NCBI GenBank assembly: GCA_944382875.1
Contig: CALWNQ010000002.1
Coordinates: 1 to 64,000 of the forward strand
DNA length: 64,000 bases
Direction: 5' to 3'
DNA from: an uncultured Clostridia bacterium
GTDB lineage: Bacteria; Bacillota; Clostridia; Oscillospirales; Ruminococcaceae
In this document: positions 53,203 to 61,836 of the stretch, piece by piece
How the letters are laid out: the number at the start of each line of letters is the position of its first letter
Position numbering within the stretch: position 1 is the first letter of the stretch
Notes under the pieces: generated by a model
Databases searched by the model: none
What the model was told of the DNA's origin: nothing
The model's input: only the letters and a program-made list of their open reading frames with translations
Translations under genes and position numbers: made by a program

Positions 53203-54689
53203 TCATTTTCACTCCATTCCAATGCCCTTTGAACCGCTTTTTTCCATCCGGCACGTAACTTGTCGCGTTTTTCGTTTGCCATAGATGGCTGAAATACCCG
53301 TTCGATTTCTCCCATCGATTTTAATTCTTCCAGGCTTTCCCAAAATCGCACCGCCAGCCCTGCTAGATATGCTGCGCCAAGCGCTGTCGTTTCCCGGCAG
53401 ACCGGACGTAAAACCGGTTTTCCGATGATGTCGGATTGGAACTGCATTAAAAATTCATTGGCTGAAGCTCCACCGTCCACCCGCAATTCGGAAAATTCCA
53501 TTCCGGCATCTTCCTGGATGGCGTCCAACACATCACACGATTGATATGCAATAGACTCCAATGCCGCCCGAATAATATGAGAACGATTGGTTCCCCGCGT
53601 AATTCCAATGATGGTCCCCCGCGCAAACATATCCCAGTATGGTGCGCCAAGTCCGGTAAACGCTGGCACCATATACACACCGCCGGAGTCCGGAACCTTT
53701 GTTGCGTAATAATCCGAATCAGAGGAATCTGTAATAAACCGCATTTTATCCCGCAGCCACTGTACGACTGATCCACCGGTAAAAACGCTGCCCTCCAGTG
53801 CATACTGCACTTTACCGGGAAGGCTTGCGGCGATGGTCGTCAGCATGCCGGTTTTACTGAATACCGGTTCACTTCCAGTGTTCATCAAAAGGAAGCAGCC
53901 AGTTCCGTAGGTGTTTTTTGCCTCCCCTTTATGGAAGCAGCATTGCCCAAACAAAGCAGCCTGTTGGTCACCGGCAACACCAGCAATGGGAATCGCATAC
54001 CCGTTGATCTGCGCCATCCCAAAAATTCCGCTTGACGGCTTCACCTGCGGGAGCATCTGTTCCGGAATATCCAATAATTTTAAAATTTCCATATCCCACG
54101 TCATTGTTTTAATATTGAACAGCATTGTACGGGAGGCATTGGTATAATCGGTCACATGAATTAGCCCACCTGTCAGTTTCCAAATCAGCCAGGTATCCAC
54201 CGTTCCGAACAACAGCTCCCCTTTTTCCGCTTGTTCCCGAGCACCAGGGATATTGTCCAGAATCCATTTGATTTTGGTGCCACTAAAGTAAGCGTCGGGG
54301 AGCAAACCAGTTCGTTCCCGAATGAGTTCGCCATATCCATCTTCTTTCAGCTTTTCACAGATCGCTGCGGTTCGGCGACATTGCCACACAATCGCGTTGC
54401 AAACCGGTTTTCCGGTTTTTTTGTTCCAGACGATTGTGGTTTCACGCTGGTTGGTAATTCCGATTGCAGCAATTTCCTCCATTTGGATCCCGCTCATCAG
54501 CAGCACATCGATTAAAACGCCATATTGGGATGCATAGATTTCCAACGGATCATGTTCTACCCAGCCTTCCTTCGGGTAATACTGGGTGTATTCCCGCTGT
54601 GCGATGTTGATGATCCGCTGATTCCGGTTAAAAATAACAGCCCGGGAGCTGGTTGTTCCTTGATCCAATGCGATGATATACTTTTTCAT
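53199..54689 (-). CDS. glpK: Glycerol kinase
   Basis: A 496-aa FGGY kinase with [14 protein letters not shown] at the N-terminus, [16 protein letters not shown] and the ATP block [17 protein letters not shown]. It phosphorylates glycerol to sn-glycerol 3-phosphate. It lies only 14 bp after a TPM-domain gene in the same direction, so it is probably transcribed from the upstream SPFH promoter. No glpF or glpD is beside it. Confidence 0.95.
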   Translation of the reverse strand: MKKYIIALDQGTTSSRAVIFNRNQRIINIAQREYTQYYPKEGWVEHDPLEIYASQYGVLIDVLLMSGIQMEEIAAIGITNQRETTIVWNKKTGKPVCNAIVWQCRRTAAICEKLKEDGYGELIRERTGLLPDAYFSGTKIKWILDNIPGAREQAEKGELLFGTVDTWLIWKLTGGLIHVTDYTNASRTMLFNIKTMTWDMEILKLLDIPEQMLPQVKPSSGIFGMAQINGYAIPIAGVAGDQQAALFGQCCFHKGEAKNTYGTGCFLLMNTGSEPVFSKTGMLTTIAASLPGKVQYALEGSVFTGGSVVQWLRDKMRFITDSSDSDYYATKVPDSGGVYMVPAFTGLGAPYWDMFARGTIIGITRGTNRSHIIRAALESIAYQSCDVLDAIQEDAGMEFSELRVDGGASANEFLMQFQSDIIGKPVLRPVCRETTALGAAYLAGLAVRFWESLEELKSMGEIERVFQPSMANEKRDKLRAGWKKAVQRALEWSENE

Positions 54690-54703
54690 AACAATACCCC
54701 CTG

Positions 54704-55480
54704 CTAAAAACGTCGTCCTCCTCCGCTGTGAGAACGTCCGCTGGATCCAACATGTCCGCCGCCTCTGCCTGAAGATCTGTTTTCTGTGTTGATGCGGGTT
54801 TTGGTGATTGCAGAACGGATAAAGCGATCGTTTTGCATTGTCAACCGCAAACCTCCGTCTGTATATTCATTTGCTCGAATTGCTGTCCGCCTCAGTTTAT
54901 GGGCAGAGAACATTACCGCAACTGATATTCCGCTGATTACAGCAGCTGCTAATAGAAAAAAAGGTATCCGCCGCAAATTGCGCTGGAACGCAGATTCGGT
55001 CGCGCGCTTGGCAACCTTGTCTGATGCTTTTAAGAAACTTTGACATGCCCTGTAAAAATCATTATCTGCTGCACCCGGATAGACATCGTCCAAAATTTTT
55101 TGTATCTGTCCGTCGTTATAGATGTACTCGCCGCTGCCGGTTCCACAAATCCAGAGTTCCCGAATTTGCATATTGATGAGCAGGAGCAGACCGTCCGGTC
55201 CAAATGCATTGTAATCGTAAAAATCCTGCGCATAATCCTGGGAGGAAAGCCCTTCGCTGTCATTGGTTGTAACAATGACAAACTCCATTTGATAAGTATC
55301 GTCCATTTTCTGCATTTCTGTCAGCAGAGACGCTTCCTCGTCTTCACTCAACAGTCCAGCATAATCATAAATTTTCTGTGCCGGGTCCACCTCAAAATCC
55401 ATAGCACTGACCGGAGCGTCGCTCAAAATCACCAGAAACAGAAATGTAAATGCTGCCAGACTGCTCCAAATCCGTTTCAA
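54704..55480 (-). CDS. TPM domain membrane protein (YdjH-like)
   Basis: A 258-aa protein with an N-terminal signal or membrane helix (about 5-22), a TPM domain (about 35-160, with [15 protein letters not shown] and [20 protein letters not shown]), a second membrane helix (about 175-195) and a Gly/Ser/Arg-rich tail. The start is TTG 55480, which has GGGGGG 8 nt upstream and overlaps the previous stop as TTGA. It resembles Bacillus YdjH and lies in a ydjI-ydjG-ydjH-like order. Confidence 0.83.
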   Translation of the reverse strand: MKRIWSSLAAFTFLFLVILSDAPVSAMDFEVDPAQKIYDYAGLLSEDEEASLLTEMQKMDDTYQMEFVIVTTNDSEGLSSQDYAQDFYDYNAFGPDGLLLLINMQIRELWICGTGSGEYIYNDGQIQKILDDVYPGAADNDFYRACQSFLKASDKVAKRATESAFQRNLRRIPFFLLAAAVISGISVAVMFSAHKLRRTAIRANEYTDGGLRLTMQNDRFIRSAITKTRINTENRSSGRGGGHVGSSGRSHSGGGRRF

Positions 55481-56520
55481 AAGAACAGCCCCCCTATAAA
55501 TAACAAAATTGCAATAGCTCCCATGATACCAAAAAACCATGCGGCAGCTTTCCCCATTGATATGGGCAGATCCCCTACAATTTTTCCGGTCTGGCCGTTC
55601 ATGGCAAACAAATAGTCTTTGTCTTTGTACCTGCTCATCAGCATCCAAACCGGTAACAGTACATTTTGATGGGAACTTTCCTGAACATATAAGTGCTGAT
55701 CCTGTACCATAACGCCGGTATATCCGTTGATTGTACCACGCAGTGCATCCACCAAAGACTGTTCGGCTCTTGTCTTGATTCTGGGGTAGACAGCATTGTT
55801 GTCTTCATCGTATCGTTCCGCCAAAAAACCGGAAAGATAAGCAGTATTGAAATCCATCATTTTGGAAAAATCATATGGTTCGATGGAATCCATCAGTGCA
55901 TTATCCATTTTTTTGGAACCATCGGCTGGAATATGGTCAAAATCCATCATGCCAGCCCGATCGACTTGGTAAAAATCCGTTTTGGTATAACGGTATTTCC
56001 GGTCAGACCAGGTTGCAACACGGGTGGCAGAGGCAGAAATTGCACCGCTTGTATGGCAGTCAAACAGCCAGAATGGGACATAGACACCCGTAATTTTCTC
56101 AATGCGATCCGGGGTGTAAAAATCTCTGGGAAGCAGCGGTTTTTTGGAACACAATCGCCGGAAAGCCTGCTGTGCGTCTTCCTTACTTTTCTGGAACGGA
56201 ATGACTTTGGCCGGTTTGAATGCACCCTTCAGCTTTTCCGGAAAAATGGTGGCATTCTGGCAGAAAACGCAGAAAGAAGCTGCTGTTGTTTCATCGGTTA
56301 CAATCTGCGCACCACACTGCGGACAGATATACTCCCGCATGTTAACGGCTTCTTCGGTCGGTTCCTGATTCGCTGTTTCGGTTTGCCGTTCCGGTTTTGC
56401 TGCCTGTACTTCATCCAATCCAAAAGAACCACGGCAAAATTCACAATCCCAATGCTGCGTTTCTTCATTGAATTTGAGTGGAGCGCCGCACTGCGGACAT
56501 TGATAGGTAATGACTTCCAT
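55477..56520 (-). CDS. Zinc-ribbon membrane protein (YdjG-like)
   Basis: A 347-aa protein with two zinc ribbons, CPQCG...CEFC (8-33) and CPQCG...CVFC (about 71-94), a long conserved middle domain and one C-terminal transmembrane helix (about 322-346). Layout and length match Bacillus YdjG, a TFIIB-type zinc-ribbon protein thought to help target the SPFH partner to membranes. It is placed between SPFH and TPM genes. Confidence 0.83.
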   Translation of the reverse strand: MEVITYQCPQCGAPLKFNEETQHWDCEFCRGSFGLDEVQAAKPERQTETANQEPTEEAVNMREYICPQCGAQIVTDETTAASFCVFCQNATIFPEKLKGAFKPAKVIPFQKSKEDAQQAFRRLCSKKPLLPRDFYTPDRIEKITGVYVPFWLFDCHTSGAISASATRVATWSDRKYRYTKTDFYQVDRAGMMDFDHIPADGSKKMDNALMDSIEPYDFSKMMDFNTAYLSGFLAERYDEDNNAVYPRIKTRAEQSLVDALRGTINGYTGVMVQDQHLYVQESSHQNVLLPVWMLMSRYKDKDYLFAMNGQTGKIVGDLPISMGKAAAWFFGIMGAIAILLFIGGLFF

Positions 56521-56532
56521 AATGCTTCTCCA

Positions 56533-57795
56533 TTAATTCAGTTTATTTCCACACTCCGGACAGAATTTTGCTGGCTCCGGAGAACTCCATCCGCATTTCG
56601 GACAGTGAGCTCCTTCTGGTTTGGGTTTTCCGCATTCAGAGCAGAATTTTCCGGTATTCCGGTGTCCGCAGCTGCAAATCCATTCCCCCTGCGGTACAGG
56701 TTTGGATTTGCCACATTCCGAACAGAAATTTCCGGTATTTCGGTGCCCACAGGCACATGTCCAGCTGTCTTTTTCCGCTTCTGCCCTTTGTGCCTGTGCA
56801 GCCATCTGGGACTGATTGGACTGACTGGCAGCTGCAACAAAAGAACCTCCCTGCTGCATTCCCATATTCATTCCCATAAATCCGTTGATTGCGCCGTTTG
56901 GATTGGAGCCGGCAGCTTCCATTCCTCTCGCAACTGCTCCCTGCACATAACCTTCCCGGACAGATGGGTCCGAAAGCATCGCGCCTTCGTTGCGCATATT
57001 GATGAGCTTTTTGGATTCTTCGTCATAAGAAATCTGGATTCCAACCGACTCTACCTGCATACCGCGGAGCTGTGTCCACTGTTCATCCAGCGCATTTGCA
57101 AGATAGTGGGAAAGTTTCAGCCCTTGAGATGCCACATGGGAAATACGGAAATTGTCCGCAGACATCTGATTGATGGCTGATTGAAGGCCGGTCATAAATT
57201 CCGAAAGATACAGCTGATAAATATCCCGGATATCCACATGATCCCGATTGCGCGGAATTGCTTCTGCATAAAATTTGAGCGGTTCCACGATCCGGATTGA
57301 AAAATATCCATGTGCGCGAAGGTACAACTCCGCATTATAAAAATTATCGAAATAATTGATCGGATTGGTTGTTCCATACGGAATATTTTTGATTTCCTGA
57401 AGATTGATAAAATAGGCTTTCTGCTGGTATGGTGTTACTCCGCCGAATTTAATTCGTTCAAAGGTATTCTCCAAGGCATCTCCCCAATTTCCACCAAACA
57501 GTGACGGTGCAGAAGAATTATCTACCGTATAATAGCCGGGTTCCGCTGTAAAGTCAATAACCTTTCCACCATCTACCAGCATCATAAACTGGTTCTCTGC
57601 AACATGAATGACGGAACCGTTGCTGATAACATCCTCTGTTCCCTTTTTATTTGAATTTCTGCGGTCATTTTTCCGGACAGTTTTTCCGGAACAAAACACA
57701 GTTGTATCGCTCATATTATCAGCTTCAATGACTTCGAGCCACTGATCTCCGAGACTGCCGCCCAAAGCGTTGACTGCTGCACGAATAATTCCCAT
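56533..57795 (-). CDS. SPFH-domain protein with zinc ribbons (YdjI-like)
   Basis: A 420-aa protein with an SPFH/virion-core-like domain (about 1-300, GDQWLEVIEADNMSDTTVF) and three C-terminal zinc ribbons (CGHRNTGNFCSECG, CGHRNTGKFCSECG, CPKCGWSSPEPAKFCPECG). No transmembrane helix is seen, so it should be recruited by the YdjG-like partner. ATG 57795 follows AAGGAG; a long upstream frame is not supported. It heads the operon with a consensus-like promoter. In Bacillus the equivalent operon also has PspA (ydjF), missing here. Confidence 0.85.
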   Translation of the reverse strand: MGIIRAAVNALGGSLGDQWLEVIEADNMSDTTVFCSGKTVRKNDRRNSNKKGTEDVISNGSVIHVAENQFMMLVDGGKVIDFTAEPGYYTVDNSSAPSLFGGNWGDALENTFERIKFGGVTPYQQKAYFINLQEIKNIPYGTTNPINYFDNFYNAELYLRAHGYFSIRIVEPLKFYAEAIPRNRDHVDIRDIYQLYLSEFMTGLQSAINQMSADNFRISHVASQGLKLSHYLANALDEQWTQLRGMQVESVGIQISYDEESKKLINMRNEGAMLSDPSVREGYVQGAVARGMEAAGSNPNGAINGFMGMNMGMQQGGSFVAAASQSNQSQMAAQAQRAEAEKDSWTCACGHRNTGNFCSECGKSKPVPQGEWICSCGHRNTGKFCSECGKPKPEGAHCPKCGWSSPEPAKFCPECGNKLN

Positions 57796-57825
57796 ATCGA
57801 TTCTCCTTTTTCGGTATTTGATTTT

Positions 57826-57854
57826 AGTATAACATAATTTTGGGAAATTCACAA
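57826..57854 (-). promoter_or_regulatory. SigA promoter of SPFH-glpK operon
   Basis: On minus: TTGTGA (57854-57849), a 17-bp spacer, TATACT (57831-57826), about 30 nt before the start codon. It does not look like an ECF (SigW-type AAC/CGT) promoter. Confidence 0.75.
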
Positions 57855-58014
57855 CAATATCTGCTGTAAAATTCATCCCTTTTCGTTTGTTTTGTTGATT
57901 TGTGATTCTTTTGTTTATTTTCTGTATAAAGCACTGTTCTTTTGATGAATTTTGTGATACAATAAATAATACCTCACATTTTTCAGAATAATTCACAGAA
58001 GAAGGCGAATTTCG

Positions 58015-58755
58015 ATGAATCAAAATCTTTCAGTCGGTCCCGCACTGTCATTTCGCAAAGGACTGCGCGATGGGATCCCGATCTGTTTGGGATACATATC
58101 TGTTTCTTTTGCGTTTGGTATGATGGCGGTAGAAAGCGGGCTTCCGGTTTGGGTTGCTGTTCTCATTTCTATGACCAATGTAACATCTTCCGGTCAAGTC
58201 GCAGGCACAACCCTGATGATGGCCGGGGGCTCCCTTTTGGAAATCGGGATCACAACCTTTGTCATCAATATTCGCTATATGCTCATGTCCTTGTCTCTTT
58301 CTCAAAAGCTAGATAGCCGGATGTCGCTCTTTTTCCGTCTTACCTTATCCCATGGCAACACCGATGAAATTTTTGCAGTTGCCATGCAGCAGCGAGGAAA
58401 AATCCCGGCACCATACCTTGGTGGGTTAATACTACTGCCCTATATTGGGTGGGCATTGGGAACCTTTCTCGGCGCTGCAATGACGGAAATCCTGTCTGTT
58501 TCGCTCCGAAGCGCTCTCGGAATCGCCATCTACGGCATGTTCCTTGCCATCATTATTCCGCCTTCCAGAAAATCCCGACCAATCCTGATTACAGTGCTGC
58601 TGGCGGCTTTCATTAGCTGCGCTTTTTCCTATCTGCCGGTTCTGAATCGTTTGTCCGGAGGATGGGTTATCATCATCTGTGCAGTTCTGGCTGCCGGATT
58701 TGCTGCCTGGAAATTCCCTATGAAAGATCCTGAGGAGGAAACGGTATGCAGCTGA
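58015..58755 (+). CDS. azlC: AzlC family branched-chain amino acid exporter subunit
   Basis: A 246-aa membrane protein with seven to eight helices and the AzlC pattern GLRDGIPICLGYISVSFAFGMMAVESGL and SLSHGNTDEIFA-like sequence in the middle. With AzlD it should export branched-chain amino acids or analogues. The ATG has AGAAGG upstream. It overlaps azlD by 10 nt. Confidence 0.92.
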   Translation: MNQNLSVGPALSFRKGLRDGIPICLGYISVSFAFGMMAVESGLPVWVAVLISMTNVTSSGQVAGTTLMMAGGSLLEIGITTFVINIRYMLMSLSLSQKLDSRMSLFFRLTLSHGNTDEIFAVAMQQRGKIPAPYLGGLILLPYIGWALGTFLGAAMTEILSVSLRSALGIAIYGMFLAIIIPPSRKSRPILITVLLAAFISCAFSYLPVLNRLSGGWVIIICAVLAAGFAAWKFPMKDPEEETVCS

Positions 58756-59069
58756 ATTATCCTTATATTTTTGCGGCAATTTTGATTATGGCATTGGTTA
58801 CCTATCTGCCACGAATGCTTCCTCTTGTATTATTCCGCAAAAAAATCCAAAATACTTTTATTCGTTCCTTTTTAGGCTATGTTCCCTATGCTGTACTAGC
58901 CGCCATGACATTTCCTGCCATTTTATCCTCAACATCTTTAATAATTTCCGCAGTAGCAGGGCTTATTGTCGCATTAATTTTATCCTATTTTGGAAAAGGA
59001 CTGTTGACCGTGGCATTATCAGCAACTGCGGCTGTCTGGATTGTAGAACAATTTATCCGGCTAATTTAA
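58746..59069 (+). CDS. azlD: AzlD family transport subunit
   Basis: A 107-aa protein with three to four helices and the motif YLPRMLPLVLFRKK typical of AzlD, the small partner of AzlC. GAGGAGGAAA precedes the ATG inside the end of azlC. No terminator is obvious after it. Confidence 0.92.
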   Translation: MQLNYPYIFAAILIMALVTYLPRMLPLVLFRKKIQNTFIRSFLGYVPYAVLAAMTFPAILSSTSLIISAVAGLIVALILSYFGKGLLTVALSATAAVWIVEQFIRLI

Positions 59070-59111
59070 GAAAAATTTAAAAAACTTCTTTTCTTTTTTG
59101 TTGGACTGTGC

Positions 59112-59131
59112 TATAATGGAAACGATTTCAT
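59112..59131 (+). promoter_or_regulatory. Extended -10 with CcpA cre-like operator
   Basis: TGC-TATAAT (59109-59117) is an extended -10. The 16-mer at 59116-59131 (ATGGAAACGATTTCAT) fits the Gram-positive cre consensus WTGNNARCGNWWWCAW at every position. It overlaps the start region, which would give catabolite repression. Confidence 0.75.
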
Positions 59132-59170
59132 CCAGTATGAAGATCAAAATCCAATATTGGGGGTTTGAAA

Positions 59171-60148
59171 ATGATTCGAATTGCATTATTAAGTAAATGG
59201 CATGTCCATTCGGAAGGTTATGGCGATCAGTTTGCTTCTATTCCGGATGTCAAAGTCACTGCAATTTGGGATGAGGATCCCGCTCGTGGCAAGGCATGGG
59301 CTGAAAAAATGGGCTGCGATTTCGAGCCGGATCTGGATACTTTGCTGGCACGTGAAGATGTGGATGCTGTTTCTGTCGGCACCGCTACTGGTATGCACCG
59401 CGATGTCATCATCAAAGCTGCAAAAGCTGGCAAAGCCGTTTTTACGGAAAAAGTCCTCTCCTTTACAACAAAAGAAGCCAACGAAATTGCAGATGTTATC
59501 CGGGAAACTGGTGTTCCATTCCAGATTTCACTCCGTCGCCGGACAGAATCCCGCATCTGCATGCTGAAAAAACTGCTGGATGAAGGAACGATTGGAAAAA
59601 TCACCCATCTGCGTATCCGTGATGCACATGACGGTGCGTCTTCCGGCTGGTTGCCCGCTACTTTTTTTGATATCAGCCAATGCGGCGGCGGCGCTATGAT
59701 GGATCTTGGGGCACATCCGATGTACCTTTCTTTGTATTTGCTGGGAGAACCGGAAACTGTTACATCTGTCTTTACCGAAGTCTCCGGAAAAGGAGCAGAT
59801 GACAACTGCATCAGCGTTCTGAAATATGCAGATGGTGCAATTGCAACTTCGGAAACTGCATTTGTTTCCAAACGCTGCCCGTTCTCCATCGAGGTTAACG
59901 GCACCGGTGGAAGTATCCTCATTAACGATCTGTTTGGCAACGATATTTTCATCAACACCAGTGACGGTATGCGCCGTATTTCTGCAGAAGAAGTTGGCCC
60001 AAACCGTCCGGAGCCTGTATTCCTGTTTGCGGAATCGCTGCGGGAAAACAAAACCATGGAATTCCCCATCGAAGACGCTGTTGCTCTTACCCGCTTAATG
60101 GAAGCAGCTTACAAGTCCGCTGAAACTGGCGAACCTGTCCGTTATTAA
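59171..60148 (+). CDS. Gfo/Idh/MocA family oxidoreductase
   Basis: A 325-aa NAD(P)-dependent dehydrogenase with an N-terminal Rossmann fold (about 1-120, MIRIALLSKWHVH then VTAIWDEDPARGKAWA), the EKV motif FTEKVLSF (catalytic Lys) and a C-terminal alpha/beta domain. It likely oxidises a sugar or inositol derivative. ATG 59171 has GGGGG 7 nt upstream. A perfect cre-like site over the promoter agrees with a sugar-related job. The conserved His triad block YLSLYLLGEPETV fits the family loosely. Confidence 0.86.
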   Translation: MIRIALLSKWHVHSEGYGDQFASIPDVKVTAIWDEDPARGKAWAEKMGCDFEPDLDTLLAREDVDAVSVGTATGMHRDVIIKAAKAGKAVFTEKVLSFTTKEANEIADVIRETGVPFQISLRRRTESRICMLKKLLDEGTIGKITHLRIRDAHDGASSGWLPATFFDISQCGGGAMMDLGAHPMYLSLYLLGEPETVTSVFTEVSGKGADDNCISVLKYADGAIATSETAFVSKRCPFSIEVNGTGGSILINDLFGNDIFINTSDGMRRISAEEVGPNRPEPVFLFAESLRENKTMEFPIEDAVALTRLMEAAYKSAETGEPVRY

Positions 60149-60163
60149 ATATTCTCTCCTATC

Positions 60164-60203
60164 AAAACAGCGCACACAGGATTTTCCCGTGTGCGCTGTT
60201 TTT
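60164..60203. terminator. Bidirectional terminator
   Basis: Arms AAAACAGCGCACAC and GTGTGCGCTGTTTT (perfect 14 bp) with an 11-nt loop lie between the convergent dehydrogenase and flotillin genes. T-runs follow both ways. Confidence 0.92.
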
Positions 60204-60209
60204 GATGTA

Positions 60210-61640
60210 TTACTCCTCAGGTTTCGGAGGCTGCTCACGGTTGGGATCGGATTTCTCCACAAAGTTCCGTATCATCTGTGCCAGGTCAATTCCGGTCAGG
60301 TCATTGAGCACCTCAAAACCGTTCATCGCCACATTCGAAACAGTTTTGGCCACTTTGGAAGCGCCTTCTTTTCCACCGTTGTCGATGACAGTAATTTTGT
60401 CGATCTGTTCCATCGGCTTGGAAACAGCACTCATGATCTCAGGCAGCTTTTCCACCACCATTTCCACAACTGCGGCTTCGTCGTATTTCTTCATGGCTTC
60501 CGCCAGACGGTCTTTCGCTTCCGCATCTGCGATACCTTTGGCCCGGATCGCGTCTGCTTCTGCGGCACCCTTTGCCTTGATGGCATCTGCTTCTGCCTGT
60601 GCTTCAAAGCGCCGCGCTTCTGCACGAGCTTCGGCTTCCACTTTAATGGCTTCCGCCCGCGCTTCGGCTTCTTTGATTGCCTTGATCTTGTTGGCTTCCG
60701 CCTCTACCTCTGTTTTATACTTTTCAGCGTCAGCGGGTTTCTTGACAGTAGCAACCAGCCGTTCTTCCACAACATGCGCTTCTTTCTGCGCAAGTTCTGC
60801 CTGGCGGTCTGCTACCTGCTTGTTGTTTTCAATTTCCTGCAGCTTATAGGCAACGTCTGCATCTGCTTTTGCCTTATCCTGCTCCGCACGGTACTGCTCA
60901 GTCCGGATGGTTTTATCGCGCTGGCTCTGGGCAATTTCCGCCTGCGCGCTCAGCTTGGCCTTTTCACCTTCCCGGATCGCTTCAGCAGTTTTTACTTCGG
61001 TATCGCGTTTCCGCTCTGCCGAAGCGATGTCAGCATCTGCTTTGGACTGCGCAATCTGCGGGATCGCACGGTTTTCCAGGTAGCCGCCCTGTGTTGCAAT
61101 TTTCAGCACTGTGTAAGACATCAGCCGCAAACCCATTGCTTTCAGCTCATTGGTAATGCTGTCTTCAATTGAAGCTTCAAAAGCAACACGGTCTTCGTTG
61201 ATCTGCTCAACAGTCAGTGTGGACACAATTCCTCTCAGTTTACCTTCCAGAATCTGCTCCACTACAGTGCGGATATTTTGAGTTGTCCGATCGGTATTTC
61301 CATTGCAGAACTGCTCTACCGCAAGCAGAACCATTGATGGGTCATTATCTACTTTGACAACCGCAGTACCTGCAATATCCACAAAGATTCCCTGTTTGGA
61401 CGGCGCTTCAGTGATATCAGTTGTCATCGAGACAGATTCGAGCGAGATGGTGCAGGAGGTTTCCAGAAATGGGATTTGAATACCGCCTTTTCCTGCCAAA
61501 ACACGCTTTTTCAAGCCGGTAATAACCATAGCTTTGTCAGCCGGCACTCTGCGCCAGCAGATCAATACGAGCAGGAGTATAATAACGACTGCAATAATAA
61601 TTGGTAAGACAAATGGATTTTCCTCAAAGAAACTAAACAT
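60210..61640 (-). CDS. Flotillin family (SPFH) membrane protein
   Basis: A 476-aa protein with one N-terminal membrane helix (about 9-30), an SPFH domain (about 30-200, GGIQIPFLETSC), then a long coiled coil rich in Ala, Glu and Lys (about 200-400) and a short tail. It fits flotillin/YqiK/FloT, scaffolds of membrane domains. It has its own strong promoter and stands alone; no NfeD partner is adjacent. Confidence 0.9.
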   Translation of the reverse strand: MFSFFEENPFVLPIIIAVVIILLLVLICWRRVPADKAMVITGLKKRVLAGKGGIQIPFLETSCTISLESVSMTTDITEAPSKQGIFVDIAGTAVVKVDNDPSMVLLAVEQFCNGNTDRTTQNIRTVVEQILEGKLRGIVSTLTVEQINEDRVAFEASIEDSITNELKAMGLRLMSYTVLKIATQGGYLENRAIPQIAQSKADADIASAERKRDTEVKTAEAIREGEKAKLSAQAEIAQSQRDKTIRTEQYRAEQDKAKADADVAYKLQEIENNKQVADRQAELAQKEAHVVEERLVATVKKPADAEKYKTEVEAEANKIKAIKEAEARAEAIKVEAEARAEARRFEAQAEADAIKAKGAAEADAIRAKGIADAEAKDRLAEAMKKYDEAAVVEMVVEKLPEIMSAVSKPMEQIDKITVIDNGGKEGASKVAKTVSNVAMNGFEVLNDLTGIDLAQMIRNFVEKSDPNREQPPKPEE

Positions 61641-61665
61641 ATTGTTCCTCCCCCTATTATGAATT

Positions 61666-61712
61666 TGTTCAATTGAACATCTTCATTATAGCATATCAAT
61701 ACAAAATGTCAA
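61666..61712 (-). promoter_or_regulatory. Flotillin promoter with 14-bp palindrome
   Basis: On minus: TTGACA (61712-61707), a 16-bp spacer, TGC-TATAAT (61693-61685). A perfect palindrome TGTTCAATTGAACA lies at 61679-61666, near +1 to +15, a good operator position. Confidence 0.8.
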
Positions 61713-61775
61713 TTATTCCAATATGAAATGTCGTTTTTGCCCGATGAAACCAGCATTGGTTTGTGTAAATCGTCG

Positions 61776-61804
61776 TTTACAAGGGCGGAAAGCTGTGATA
61801 CAAT
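61776..61804 (+). promoter_or_regulatory. SigA promoter of cinA
   Basis: TTTACA (61776-61781), a 17-bp spacer, TACAAT (61799-61804), about 33 bp before the start codon. Confidence 0.75.
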
Positions 61805-61836
61805 AAGAAAAGACTAAAAAGGAAAGAAGCGATCCA

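Noticed and set aside
55693..57180. 495-codon plus-strand frame opposite the zinc-ribbon and SPFH genes
   Set aside because: It spans two well-supported minus-strand genes and their gap. Its product is Phe/Cys-rich low-complexity text mirroring the other strand.
60189..61172. 327-codon plus-strand frame opposite the flotillin gene
   Set aside because: It mirrors the Ala/Glu/Lys coiled coil of flotillin, giving a repetitive Phe/Cys-rich product. No ribosome site.
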